The notes beneath the pieces were generated by a model. That model was not told the DNA's origin. It saw only the letters and a program-made list of their open reading frames with translations, and did no database searches. A stretch of DNA of 64,000 nt from Okapia johnstoni (Eukaryota; Chordata; Mammalia; Artiodactyla; Giraffidae): NCBI GenBank assembly GCA_024291935.2, contig CM044311.1:30074001-30138000 (forward strand), in the 5' to 3' direction. Shown here piece after piece: positions 45,202 through 55,982 of this stretch (its first letter is position 1; each line of letters starts with the position of its first letter). Made by a program: the position numbers and the translations under genes.

Positions 45202-45253
<52 letters not shown>

Positions 45254-45346
45254 CTTTAAAATTACTCCTATCACTAACCAAAGTATTTATCTTTATGTAT
45301 TGGGTCCTGGCACTCATACTATATTATATTTAAATTGACTGACCCT
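44872..45346. other. AT-rich DNA with (TA)n tract
   Basis: No gene. The (TA)24 tract is listed separately. Confidence 0.5.
45203..45250. repeat. (TA)24 microsatellite
   Basis: Twenty-four uninterrupted TA units, self-complementary and expected to be unstable in length. Confidence 0.98.
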
Positions 45347-45355
45347 AATAAAAAG

Positions 45356-45475
45356 GAAATGGCAACCCACTCCAGTATTCTTGGCTGGAAAATTCCATGG
45401 ACAGAGGAGCCTGGTGGGCTACATTCCAAGTGGTCACAAGAGTCGGACACAACTTAGTGAATAAACCACCACCAC
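45356..45475 (+). mobile_element. Headless Bov-tA SINE with target duplications
   Basis: Begins at GAAATGGCAACCCACTCC and ends TGAATAAACCACCACCAC. Perfect 9-bp duplications AATAAAAAG at 45347-45355 and 45476-45484. Confidence 0.94.
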
Positions 45476-45484
45476 AATAAAAAG

Positions 45485-47266
45485 TAAAGATATGAATGCT
45501 TTCATTAGATGACTTTTCCAGTGTAAGTAAAGTTCTAAATACTTTGGCATAAAAATAGCATTAATTTGTTTTTACCTCTACTATGCTACTATGTTAATTG
45601 GGATGATGGGAAAACTTACAAGAAAAACTATAGTATGTTCACCCCCAGGAGTGCTTCAGCACAGTCATTCCCTGAACATCTGTTCCACTGAAAAAGAAAC
45701 ATTTTCAAAGGCCACTTGGAGAGTCAGTGATCATACACCCCCAAGCATCTATGTTAAAGGAGAAAGTGAGAGAAAAGACAAAATAAAAATCCACCTCTAG
45801 TCTTTCAGACTACAATGTATTGTAATGAATTGCCATGGGGTGATTTCCCTTCTCCTTGTGTTGTGAATTTAAAAAAGAGATATTGGGTGTGTGTTTTGCT
45901 CCCTGTTTTCCAATTTGAAGGAGCCACCAGTTGAGCTCATTCATGAGTGCTATACTATCTGCAGTATATTTTCAATAGAGGAGGGATATTAAAGTTATTG
46001 TCTCATTCCAGCATATTATCGTTATAAAAGAACACACACCATTAGAGAGAGGCTCGGTGAAGGACATCATTATGTATTAGCACACACCATTAGACAGGAG
46101 CTTCAACTGCAGATCCTACTGGGGAGGATATATTCATAACATCCTGGCCCTCCTGGGTAACATAACTCAAAACTGTTAAATCATTCAGCTGAGGTGAACT
46201 CAGACCCCATGATTGGCACCCAATGGCACTTTGAGCTCTCCGTGCTTATATTTACTCTGTGAGAAAAAGTTCTCTTTTCTGATTCAGATAGAAGTCCTAA
46301 TAAAACTCCCTAGGAATTTTATCTTACTTCAGCTTAGGCAAAACTCATACGAATTAAATAATAATAAAAATAATTATAATTTTCAGTGATACTCAACTTA
46401 AGATGTCCAAATATAAACCATTTGGAGTTGCAGAAATTGAACATTTGGATACTTTTGTGCATAACGTCTCCATCAGTACATAGGGTGGATTATCAGTGAA
46501 GCTGAGCGAACTTCTCTTAATGAAGATAAGGAGATAACACCATGTTTTATTTTAAAATCTTAACCGAGGGTAATGTCAAAGTGATGTTTCTTTGTCCTAC
46601 CAAATGTCAGAATTATTTGTGTATGGTATGACTAAATGCCATTTGTCCAGGAAGATTCGTTTAATATGTTGTTTATTCTCATGAAACATTAATGTATGCT
46701 ATGGATATTTGCCTGTGAAAAGGAAGAGCGACAAATCTTGTACTTCTTAAATGAAAATTAATCTTGAATGAGTTTAACTTGCATCATTTGCATTTTCTAA
46801 GGATAATGAAAACCCATTTGTAAATAAAAGGCTTATTGCAAAGCGAAAAAGAGTGTGTTTGAAGATAAAACTCTCATTTGAACCCTAGTCTGGGAGTTTG
46901 TAGTTGTGATTTATATGGCTGAGGATATTTCAGCTCCTAAGTCAGTATAGGAATATAAAAGTGAGAATAAAGCTGACCAAAAGCATCACTTAATTCTCTA
47001 ATACAAGTTTTTATTTGTTCCATACTAACCTTTTTTTAATGACTACTGATAGTTGCATCAGTAGATACAAAGTTGTGAAATGAAACATATCTACATATAT
47101 ATTTGTATAAATACTTCTATACGTTATGACTATTGGCAAATTTATGGCTTGTCAATTAGCCTATAAATACCAAAGCTTAAAGACCAGTTCTAATCCTATA
47201 TTATACATAGAAAATAACAAAATACTGGTCCTGAGTGTGTACTAAGTTTAAGAATATAATAGTCCT
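45485..47266. other. 1.8-kb repeat-poor unique stretch
   Basis: No recognised repeat. A 14-bp direct repeat CACACACCATTAGA lies at 46033-46046 and 46081-46094. A 69-codon open frame at 45591-45800 is not hydrophobic or repetitive, but has no recognisable domain or splice context. Confidence 0.5.
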
Positions 47267-47593
47267 TGTAGCTCAGCTGGTTAAGAATCTGCCTGCAATG
47301 CAGGAGACCCTGGTTCAATTTCTGGGTCTGGAAGTTCCCCTGAAGAAGGTATAAGCTACCCAGTCCAGTATTCTTGGGCTTCTCTGGTGGCTCAGATGGT
47401 AAAGAATCCACCCACAATGAAGGAGACCTGGGTTTGACCCCTGGGCTGGGAAGATCCCCTAGAGGAGGGTGTGGCAACCCACTCCAGTATTCTTGCCTAG
47501 AGAATCCCCATGGACAGAGAAGCCTGGTGGGCTACAGTCCATGGGGTCACAAAGAGTCAGACGCGATGGCACAACTAAGCACAGCACAACACA
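47267..47593 (+). mobile_element. Dimeric Bov-tA SINE (two tRNA-like heads)
   Basis: First unit TAGCTCAGCTGGTTAAGAATC joins at TTCTTGGGCTTCTCTGGTGG to a second full Bov-tA, ending ATGGCACAACTAAGCACAGC. Same architecture as 24251-24544. Confidence 0.93.
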
Positions 47594-47689
47594 GGGTGAA
47601 GAATGGTGTCTGGTTCAGGTGGTTCCAAGTAACTGTGGGTTTTTTTTAAACCCTATTACACATTAAGGGCTTTTCAGTGGCTAAGAACT

Positions 47690-47895
47690 AAAGGATAGAT
47701 TGCTTGAATTCATATCCTAACTTCACCACCGAGTAAATATGCAATGTTGGACACTTTTTTGAACCTTTCTGAGCCCCAAGTTCCTCATTTCTACGACTTT
47801 GTATGACTTGCTATGAAGTTTAAATATTCAATATTTGCAAAGCACTTAGTGCCTAAAAATAGGTGCCATGTAAGTATTATCACTGTTACTAGGTT
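47690..47895 (+). mobile_element. MIR SINE
   Basis: TTGAATTCATATCCTAACTTCACCACCGAG, TGTTGGACACTTTTTTGAACCTTTCTGAGCC and AAAGCACTTAGTGCCTAAAAATAGG follow the MIR order. Confidence 0.75.
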
Positions 47896-48059
47896 TCATT
47901 CTGAGAGGTTTTCAAAGTAAAATCATTATAAATATACTTTATAAATTGTTTTATTAATTTAGAATGTACATAGAGAAATAACTCCATAATTTGACCATAA
48001 AACATTGAAATACAAAACAAAGCTGCTAATTATGATGAAATGCCTGTCAAATATTAATC

Positions 48060-48540
48060 ATACAAATATACTTGTTGACATCATTACAGGCTGTGTCTTC
48101 CACACATAATTCCTTTCTTCTGGTGCAATCCCCCTTTCATTTCTTCCTTCCTATTCTACACATTCAAACCATTCATCTTTGAAGAGCTGCTACTGATCAT
48201 TTCCTTTATCCTCTGATCTTGCATCTTTTTCCATGGAGAAAAGAGAGATCCTTTAATGAGATCTATCAACATTCCTGTCCCCTGTCACACATCACTCAAA
48301 AAGCCTAGGATCCAGAGAGCATAGCATTCAAGATTCTTCACTATCTGACCCAAGTCTATCTTTCTGGATTCATTCCCCATCATTTCCTTAATGCCACCTC
48401 AACTCTGGCCATTGACCGCTAACCATTCCCAAAATGTGTCTCTTTCAAACCTCTGAGAACTTTGTGTATAATGTTCCTTTGCCTAGAATCTCTATCTTTT
48501 CTACCTGCCAAGCTTCTATGTAAGCCACATGGCTTCTGCT
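48060..48540 (+). mobile_element. L2 LINE 3' region (old)
   Basis: GATTCTTCACTATCTGACCCAAGTC, CTGGATTCATTCCCCATCATTTCC, ACTCTGGCCATTGACC and CCTTTGCCTAGAATCTCTATC are in L2 order. Confidence 0.65.
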
Positions 48541-49291
48541 ACCAGAAGACTGTGCTAGGAGACTGCGTGTGTTCCAGGCACCTGCCAGTAAAGGAAATCC
48601 TACCATCAATGCCCAGGCAGGTGCTGAGGTCCTGACACCCTGTGACAGGCTCCTCTGAAGCTGAGAGCCCACGCCTCCCCTCCTTCCCCCTCTCAGCCCC
48701 ACTGTGACATGCTGCCATGCTCCACAGATCTTGCCATCTCACCGTTCCTTTCTCATTCCTCTGATACTGTTCACTCTCTTCACTGAAAAACCAGTGAAGC
48801 ATCAATCCATGTACTGTCTGAAATCCTTCAGGCATAAAATAGAGTTATAGCTTTTTCTACTGTACTGATTCTTACACTCGCAATTGAATAACAAAAATTC
48901 TGGCTTAAACACTTTTTCAATATGGGTATTGATTAGAACATTTTTATACATATAGTTGAGCATACAGAGGGATGCAAATTGCTAAAGAGAAACTATAGAA
49001 ACATCTTACTTTGAGGTGAGAACAAAAGAGAGATCTTACAATATGCTTGATTTTGTTTTTGTCTGCTAAGGTGTTGGTGCACTAGATGAGTTTTAGAGTT
49101 TTAATGAGTCTGATGGGTTCAACTTAGAGTAACCTTGGTAGAAATAGATATTATTACTCTGCAAATCATGACTAAATTGCTGTTAAATAATTTGCATTCT
49201 GTTACATTGTTTATGTCATAGCACAGACAAAAACATTTAGGTCCGAGTCTCAAGTATTTATTAATATACACCAGTAATTTCGGGCTCTCAT
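48541..49291. other. No gene; GC-richer block at left
   Basis: 48541-48760 is clearly richer in G and C than its neighbours and gives an incidental 98-codon minus-strand frame. It directly follows the L2 piece; origin not recognised. The rest is AT-rich. Confidence 0.45.
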
Positions 49292-49302
49292 AAAGATTTA
49301 CA

Positions 49303-49512
49303 TGGACTTCCCTGGTATCTCAGATGGTAAAGAATCTACCTACAGTGCAGGAGACCCGGGTTCAACCCCTGGGTCGGGAAGATCCCCTGGAGAATGGAAT
49401 GGCTACCCACTCCAATATTCTTGCCAGGGAAATCCCATGGATAGAGGAGCCTGGTGGGTCACAGTCCATGGGGTCGCAAACAGTTGTATGCAATGAGGGA
49501 CTAACACTTTTC
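49303..49512 (+). mobile_element. Bov-tA SINE
   Basis: GGACTTCCCTGGTATCTCAG head through GGGACTAACACTTTT. Flanks AAAGATTTACA (49292-49302) and AAGGATTTACA (49513-49523) form an 11-bp duplication with one change. Confidence 0.95.
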
Positions 49513-49679
49513 AAGGATTTACACATTTTGCCTGCCTGACATATTTTGTCCAATCTATGCTCTGAAGTATCTTTCTAGGTAATTATATATGACATGCTTT
49601 TCAACCTCAAACAGAAAGGATTATATGTGTATATCTAGACCAAATGTTATTCTGAACTCTTTAACTGTATAAGCACGAG

Positions 49680-49880
49680 ATACCATCTTGTACCTATTAG
49701 ATGCCAGCTGCTTTAAAATGTATTGTTTGACTTAATTATTTCAGTTCTGAAAAGAAGACATAATTATCCCCATTTTATGGATGGGGATAGTGAAGTAAAA
49801 GCAGTTAAGAGAACTTTCAAGATCATGCAGTAGAGCTGGATGATTCTGAAATTCTTCCTCTGTCCACAATGACAGAGCCT
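49680..49880 (-). mobile_element. MIR SINE
   Basis: CCCCATTTTATGGATGGGGATAGTG, AAGCAGTTAAGAGAACTTTCAAGATCATGCAG and AGAGCTGGATGATTCTGAAATTC are the reverse of MIR. Confidence 0.75.
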
Positions 49881-50053
49881 CTCACTTAATTTCTAGTAAG
49901 TGTACATTTACTACAGCTAACATTTTTATTTACTCAGTCAGCAATTATCTATTGAACATTTACCCAGGACTGTGTAATGAGCTGTTGACTATACAAAAAT
50001 CATATGACTTGGGCTTTCTCCATTAAAGAAAAAAATGATGTATTCTCACCTGA

Positions 50054-50367
50054 TTGCAAGGAGATCAAAACAGTCAATCCTAAAGGAAATCAACCCTGGA
50101 TATTCATTGGAAGGACTGATGCTGAAGCTTCAATACTTTGGCCATCTGATGCAAAGAGCTGACTCATTGGAAAAGACCCTGATACTGAGAAAGATTGAAG
50201 GCAGGAGAAGAAGGGGATGACAGAGGACAAGATGGTTAGTCGGTGAGTCATCACCGACTCAATGGACATGAGTTTGAGCAAACTCCAGAAGATGGTGAAG
50301 GACAGTCCTCCCTGTGCTGCAGTCCATGAGGTCACAAAGAGTCAGACATGACTAAGTGACTGAACGC
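50054..50367 (+). mobile_element. BovB LINE 3' end
   Basis: TGCAAGGAGATCAAAACAGTC, GAAGGACTGATGCTGAAGC, AGAAGAAGGGGATGACAGAGG and CATGACTAAGTGACTGAACG cover the last ~310 bp of BovB. The 61-codon open stretch over it (…RRSKQSILKEINPGYSLEGL…) is ORF2 C-terminal residue. Confidence 0.93.
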
Positions 50368-51289
50368 TACAAAATTCTCACCTGAAAAGGACTATAGATG
50401 TAGTTGTAGAAAAGAGTTGCTAATTTATTCATTTAAACCATTATTTGAAACTGTTTTATAAGATTTGATTGTATGTGTTATAAACTTTAATAAGCAATAT
50501 AAGATATAAAGATTACTTATATACAACCTACATTTATTCATTTCGATTTAGAGTAAGAACAGAATCTGGCAAGGAGTGCTTGTTTTCTCAACTGGCTCCC
50601 TTCCAGGTCAAAATCATATACAGGTGTCTCCTTGGTAGCACATGGCTGAACCTCAGCCTCCAAGATGTCAGGAAAGCCAGGTTTTCTTCCTCCTTCTTAA
50701 CTCATAAACCTAGAAATTCCCCAACCATAGATAGGGTATTTCAAAAGTGCTGACTACCCAGAAGCCATCACAAATATCCACTAGACATAAAACCATAGTG
50801 TCTGGAAGATAAAGTTTAAAAGATATTTGTTTACTAGTCCAATCACTAAGAAAAATAAATAATGTAACGTGGAACATTTTTCAAGTTTACTAATGCAATA
50901 CTAAATCATTTCTAATACTATAGCTTCTAATCATCAGTTTTTATTTATCTTCTCTCATCATAATCCACTTAATGAAGTTGCCTTAATCCATCTCCTTGCC
51001 TCATTTCTTTTCAAGTAAAATTATATAACTTGATCTATTAATTTTGGATATCCTAATTTGTCTACATGATAGAAAAACAGCTGGTTGTAAAACACTAATT
51101 TTAATCAAACTCCTCATTATATAATGAAATTTTATTTTTATTAAGAGAAGTAAGAAAGCTTTCAAATGGCCCTTTGTGTAGAAACTGCCGATTCCCTTAT
51201 TTTATCATTATTTTTATACTGCCTTCCTTTTTTGAAATCTGTATTTTGAAATATTTATATAAAGAGAATATGAAATGTACTCATTTGAT
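50368..51289. other. No gene or repeat recognised
   Basis: AT-rich DNA. 50580-50710 is somewhat GC-richer and may be an unrecognised old repeat. Confidence 0.4.
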
Positions 51290-51529
51290 AGCTTGTTAAG
51301 ATATTAAGTGTGGTTCTGTTCTAAGCCAGGGAGTTACTGTGGTAAACAAACCCGGAAATCCCTCTTCTCATGGAACATTCACAGATTATGGGAGACAAGA
51401 AATAAGCAAATAATAGAGAAAAATTGCTTGAGTCAGTAAGTGCGATGAGGAAAAAATTAAGTGTAAAGAAATTATGAAAATGCAGTAAGAGGAAAATGCA
51501 GTAAGAGGGAGATTCGAATTGAGTCTTCC
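51290..51529 (-). mobile_element. L2 LINE fragment (old)
   Basis: TTCTGTTCTAAGCCAGGGAG, CTTCTCATGGAACATTCACAG and GACAAGAAATAAGCAAATAA resemble the reversed L2 3' end. A 16-bp tandem duplication sits at 51476-51507. Confidence 0.55.
51476..51507. repeat. 16-bp exact tandem duplication
   Basis: GAAAATGCAGTAAGAG occurs twice without a gap. Confidence 0.95.
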
Positions 51530-51549
51530 CAAAATCAAGTTCCCTTACT

Positions 51550-51759
51550 CCTTATTGGTGGCTCAGACAGTAGAGAATCCATCTGCAGTGCAGGAGACCT
51601 GGGTTGGATCCCTGGGTCGGGAAGATTCCCTGGAGAAAGGAATGACAACTCCCTCCAGTATTCTTGCCTGGAGAATCCCATAAACATAGGAGCCTGGCAG
51701 GCTACAGTCCATGGAGTGGCAAAGAGACAGACAACTGAGCAACTAACACTTTCACTTTT
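51550..51759 (+). mobile_element. Bov-tA SINE with 20-bp target duplication
   Basis: CCTTATTGGTGGCTCAGAC head, full core and GCAACTAACACTTTCACTTTT tail. Direct repeats at 51530-51549 and 51760-51779 agree at 19 of 20 positions, the longest duplication in the window. Confidence 0.97.
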
Positions 51760-51779
51760 CAAAATCAAGTTCCTTTACT

Positions 51780-52294
51780 GAGTTTATGATTAATCTCTCT
51801 ATAAAAAAAATTATTCCCTTTCTTATTCCCTCTGACCTCAATCCAGTGCTAAATGAACACTCATCAACCAGAGTCAGATGACTGAAATTGCTGTTGCCTG
51901 GATAATATCATTAATGTACTAAAACTGCCATTATAGATATTATCATTAGTTTACAAATTCAGCTGGTTTTGCCAGAGAAAGATGAGCTAACAGACCCCCA
52001 GCCATGGTTCGCCTGGCCTGATAATGTAAATGAGAAGCCTCCTAACTTCTGAAAGTATGATTAAGAAATGCCACAAGACAGTGGTTATTCTCGAGCTCTT
52101 TGCTTTTTCCCTTTAAAAAAGCCCTAACTCAAAGATCAAGTTAGAATGGATCTGAGGCTGGTCTCCCACTGGCTTGCTTGGCGCCACGCAGTGAGCACTG
52201 TACTTTCATGCACCACAAGCCTGCATCACTAGACTGGCCTTTCTGTGTGTGCATCGGGCAAGCAAACCTGAGTTAGGTTCAGTAACAGAAGAAG
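51780..52294. other. Unique DNA between L2 pieces
   Basis: No repeat recognised. It lies between two L2 segments of the same orientation, so it is either an old unrecognised insertion or the L2 pieces are separate copies. Confidence 0.45.
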
Positions 52295-52996
52295 TTGTAA
52301 ATCGAGTGGTAAGGGAAAGCCTCATTAATGAGGTGACATTTGAGCAGAAGCTGAAAGTGGTAAAGGAGGGAGTTTGTGGATAACTAAGGAAAAGGCTCTT
52401 TTGGCAGAGCCAAGGCTCTGAAGCGTTGATATGCTTGACACATCTGAGGAGAAGCAAGGAAGTCAGGATGACAGAATAAATAAAGGAGATATTCTTTATA
52501 GGATCTGTGCTAATGTAAGGAGGTGTGGTTGAGATAATATAGGACTTTGTTGCTGCTGCTGCTGCTCCTGCTGCTGCTAAGTCGCTTCAGTCGTGTCTGA
52601 CTCTTAGCGACCTCATGGACTGCAGCCTACCGGGCTCCTCCGTCCATGGGATTTTCCAGGCAAGAGTACTGGAGTGGGGTGCCATTGCCTTCTCCAAGGA
52701 CTTTGTTAGCTGGTATAAAAATCTTGGTCCTTACTTAGAGTGCAATGGGAAGTCACTAGAGGGTTTTGAGTAGAGGGAAAATAGGATTCTTTTGGAAGGA
52801 TCCATCTGTCTTTTCTATATTAAATTAAAAAAAAAACGAGGAAAGGGCAAATATCAAGGCAGGCTATTGATCCAGTGAAATGATCCAGTTGAAAGATGGA
52901 GTTGGTGAGAAATACCTCAAATCACACGTATTTTCACATACAGCCAGCATAGCTTGATGGTAGATCTGGAAATTTAAAAAAAAAGGAAAAAAATTT
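52295..52996 (-). mobile_element. L2 LINE (old), split by a BOV-A monomer
   Basis: CTCATTAATGAGGTGACATTTGAGCAGAAGC, and after the SINE GCAATGGGAAGTCACTAGAGGGTTTTGAG, are reversed L2 landmarks. The L2 resumes at 53195 beyond an L1 insertion. Confidence 0.7.
52552..52696 (-). mobile_element. BOV-A monomer SINE nested in L2
   Basis: (CTG)n start, AAGTCGCTTCAGTCGTGTCTG, and GTGGGGTGCCATTGCCTTCTCC end: a single BOV-A monomer. Perfect 11-bp duplications AGGACTTTGTT at 52541-52551 and 52697-52707. Confidence 0.96.
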
Positions 52997-53007
52997 AAGA
53001 ATGGGAT

Positions 53008-53183
53008 GAACAGGGATCTCAGCTTGGTGCTCTGTGGTGACCTAGAGGGATGGAATGGGGCAGTTCGAGGGAGGTTCAAGAGGGAGGAGATATATGTATA
53101 TATGTGGCAGATTCACATTGTTATACAGTAGAAATTAGCACAACATTATAAAGCAATTATACTCAAAAGAAAAAAAAAAGAAG
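53008..53183 (+). mobile_element. Truncated L1 3' end nested in L2
   Basis: GGGATCTCAGCTTGGTGCTC, GTGACCTAGAGGGATGGAATGG, GCACAACATTATAAAGCAATTATACTC and an A-rich tail form the last ~176 bp of an L1. Perfect 11-bp duplications AAGAATGGGAT at 52997-53007 and 53184-53194. Confidence 0.94.
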
Positions 53184-53194
53184 AAGAATGGGAT

Positions 53195-53500
53195 TCCAAG
53201 GTTTCTGTTTTGAGTAACTATAAGGATGGAGTCACCATTGACTGAAATGGAGAACACTGTCAGAAGAGTAGTTTTGAGGGAGAAAGTCAAGGGTCAGTAT
53301 TACATGTGTTAAGTTTGAAGTGAAGATGTGAGAGGAAAGTTGGATGTAAAAATTTGGAGATCTGGGAAGAGACCTAGGCTAGAAATATGACCTGGGGAGT
53401 CTCAAGTGTAAAGGGGATGTCTAGAAGCTGAGCCTGGATGCAATCACCTAGTGAGTGAGGGTAGACAGCAAAGCATAGAGTCCGAGAGATGAGTTCTGGA
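53195..53500 (-). mobile_element. L2 LINE, continuation beyond L1
   Basis: TCCAAGGTTTCTGTTTTGAGTAACTATAAGGATGG, GTGTTAAGTTTGAAGTGAAGATG, AATATGACCTGGGGAGTC and CAATCACCTAGTGAGTGAGGGTAGA continue the reversed L2. Confidence 0.65.
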
Positions 53501-55684
53501 TTAAGAAAAGGAAGTGGTATCAACAAAGAAGGAAGCAAAAAAGTACAAAAAAAGAAAAGAAAGAAACAAGAGACAGAAGAAAACATTTCATGGAGAGAGT
53601 GGACAAACATGTCCAATTCAGCTACAAGTTCAAATGACACAAACACATAGCATGTATGGTTTAAGTAAGGATAATAATAAAGCCAACATATCTATCCATC
53701 ATCTAGCTCAGAAGACAGTGCATTCTCTTTCATAACTTATTTTCACCTAGACTCCTAATATACTTCTATTTCAAAGAGTTGGAAAGGGCTCAAAAAACTT
53801 TTAGAGGTAGTTGGTGTATTTCTCATTTTATCAGTCTACAGGTTATTACCTTGTCCAAGTTTAAAAACGCATAGGTAAGCACAGTTTGCTTGTTACCTCT
53901 TTCATCTTCCTTAGTTTGCATTCCTCTCTTGAACCTACTGACTAAGGGGTTTAACTTGAGCTCCTCTACACTGTAACCTAACCCTCTCTGCATTTAGGTG
54001 CCAGTTATTGAAATACAAAATCTTCACTTGAGCTCTGTAGCTCACCTCAAAGAGCAAATCTAAATGGATTGTGTCTAACAGTTCCAGAGACAGTGAGAGA
54101 GTCCCACATATTCAGGATGCAAAGGATAAAGAGAACTGCTTAGTTATGCCCCCAGATAGGCGTATTATTCAAGAATGAAAGCTACTGGCTTTAATATGCA
54201 GATGATGGCTGCTCAGAAATTTCTCACATCAACTGTCATATCCTAGCAGTTCAAATTTATAAGAAGATGAAACAACTCTCTAATCCCTTAAACTGCTAAT
54301 ACATAGCTAAGAATCCTTGTGCATAACTAATACAATTTACATTTTCTAAGCTTCAATTTCCTTGAAAGATTGTTTTATCTGATTAAAAAAAATGATAGGA
54401 AAGACCTATGATAAGGTGTCATAAACACTGAAGGACTCTATTTGGAGGAAAGAGAAATGTAAGAGGAGTGTGGTGTGTAAATGAAGTACATCTCAGGGAG
54501 TGCTTTCCCGTTTGCTTGTATTAATTATTTCTGCAGTGGGAGTGAGGCGAATGGTGTCTCTGAACGTGAAATTAATCCTTGTGTGGTTTAAGGGATATTT
54601 TGCCTTGTTTAATATTTTTTTCTGATGTGTGTGAGTTTTGGCTCTAAATCCTGAAACTAAGTCTAGAAACATAAATGGATACCAAAAAATGGCAGAAATG
54701 ATTGATGACTACAAATTAGTTTCTTTGAATATATTATGGCAGTGGTAGTTTTAAGTCTTTTGGGACAGAAAGAAAGATACTATACAGTATGTGAGTTAAT
54801 GTAAGTTAGAAGAAATAAAGCTTTTTGTTTTAAACTGAACCTGAAATGATTTCCAAATCTTAAATGAGTCAGATAAAATAAGTGTGCCTCTTCTATTTGA
54901 TATGTGATCCTTTTATTCACTAGGGTTATCTTTTTGTGGTTTTCTAGTTCCCTGCTAGTCCTTGCTGATTGTTAAGATGAAAATATTCACTTTTTTCAAT
55001 TCAGTTTTTAAAAACAAATCAAGGTCTTATCAACTATGTCATTTTATACCTCTTTGAAAAGAAAATACTTTTTCCCAACTGATCTAAAAATTTTTATTAC
55101 TTTTATCTAAGATTTTTTGCTATTTAAACAATTGTGAAAATCTAGTCAAAAGTTACTGCCTTTTCAGATGGAATGCTTATATTTTATTTGCTCACATCCA
55201 GAAATATTTAATGCTTTCCTTTTAGTTTTCCAATGTGTAATTCACAGCATTCCCCTATAAACAAAAACAGGGGAATGTATATTTCAGGAGTTTTTGAAAT
55301 GCAGTTAGTTACAAAATCAACAATCCCAATATAAGCTACTAAAGTAGGAGAATCTTTCATTCTAGAATGTATGTACTGGTACTCATCACGCCAAATTTGC
55401 TGAATGTGTACAAAGTAAAGTGGATTTTGCAGAATGGGTTATGTAACAGCACTGACTATAATTACCTCATCAGAAGTCCCCTGAAATGAATATCACCCAC
55501 TTGGAAGAGTTGGAACTAGATGAAACTAATTCCTAGTAACTAGCATATCTGATTGTGCCCTATAACATAGGTGGTTACCAAAAAAATCACTGGGATAGAG
55601 GAGGATTTGAGGTTAACTCCATCCAAAATCCACATTATCTTTCTTTAAATATAGTAACAAAATTTTTGTACTATACACAGCTGA
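53501..55684. other. 2.2-kb stretch, no gene recognised
   Basis: Starts purine-rich (53510-53590). The remainder shows no repeat I can name. 54490-54640 is noted as a candidate non-coding element. Confidence 0.45.
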
Positions 55685-55694
55685 TGTTCTCTTT

Positions 55695-55972
55695 GCTGCT
55701 GCTGCTGCCAAGTCGCTTCAGTCGTGCCCGACTCTCTGCGACCCCATAGACGGAAGCCCACCAGGCTCCCCCAACCCTGGAATTCTCCAGGCAAGAACAC
55801 TGGAGTGGGTTGCCATTTCCTTCTCCAATGCATGAAAGTGAAAAGTGAAAGTGAAGTCACTCAGTCGTGTCCGACTCTTAGCGACCCCATGGACTGCAGC
55901 CTACCAGGCTCCTCCGTCCATGGAATTTGCCAGGCAAAAGTACCGGAGTGGGGTGCCATTGCCTTCTCTGGC
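55695..55972 (-). mobile_element. Full-length BOV-A2 SINE
   Basis: Two monomers joined by GTGAAAAGTGAAAGTGAAG. Perfect 10-bp duplications TGTTCTCTTT at 55685-55694 and 55973-55982. Confidence 0.97.
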
Positions 55973-55982
55973 TGTTCTCTTT

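Noticed and set aside
45591..45800. 69-codon frame in a repeat-poor stretch
   Set aside because: Its composition is protein-like, but there is no homology I can recognise and no support for initiation or splicing. Left as unassigned DNA.
48445..48835. Overlapping minus-strand frames of 85 and 98 codons
   Set aside because: They result from higher GC and fewer stops in a short block; no family features.
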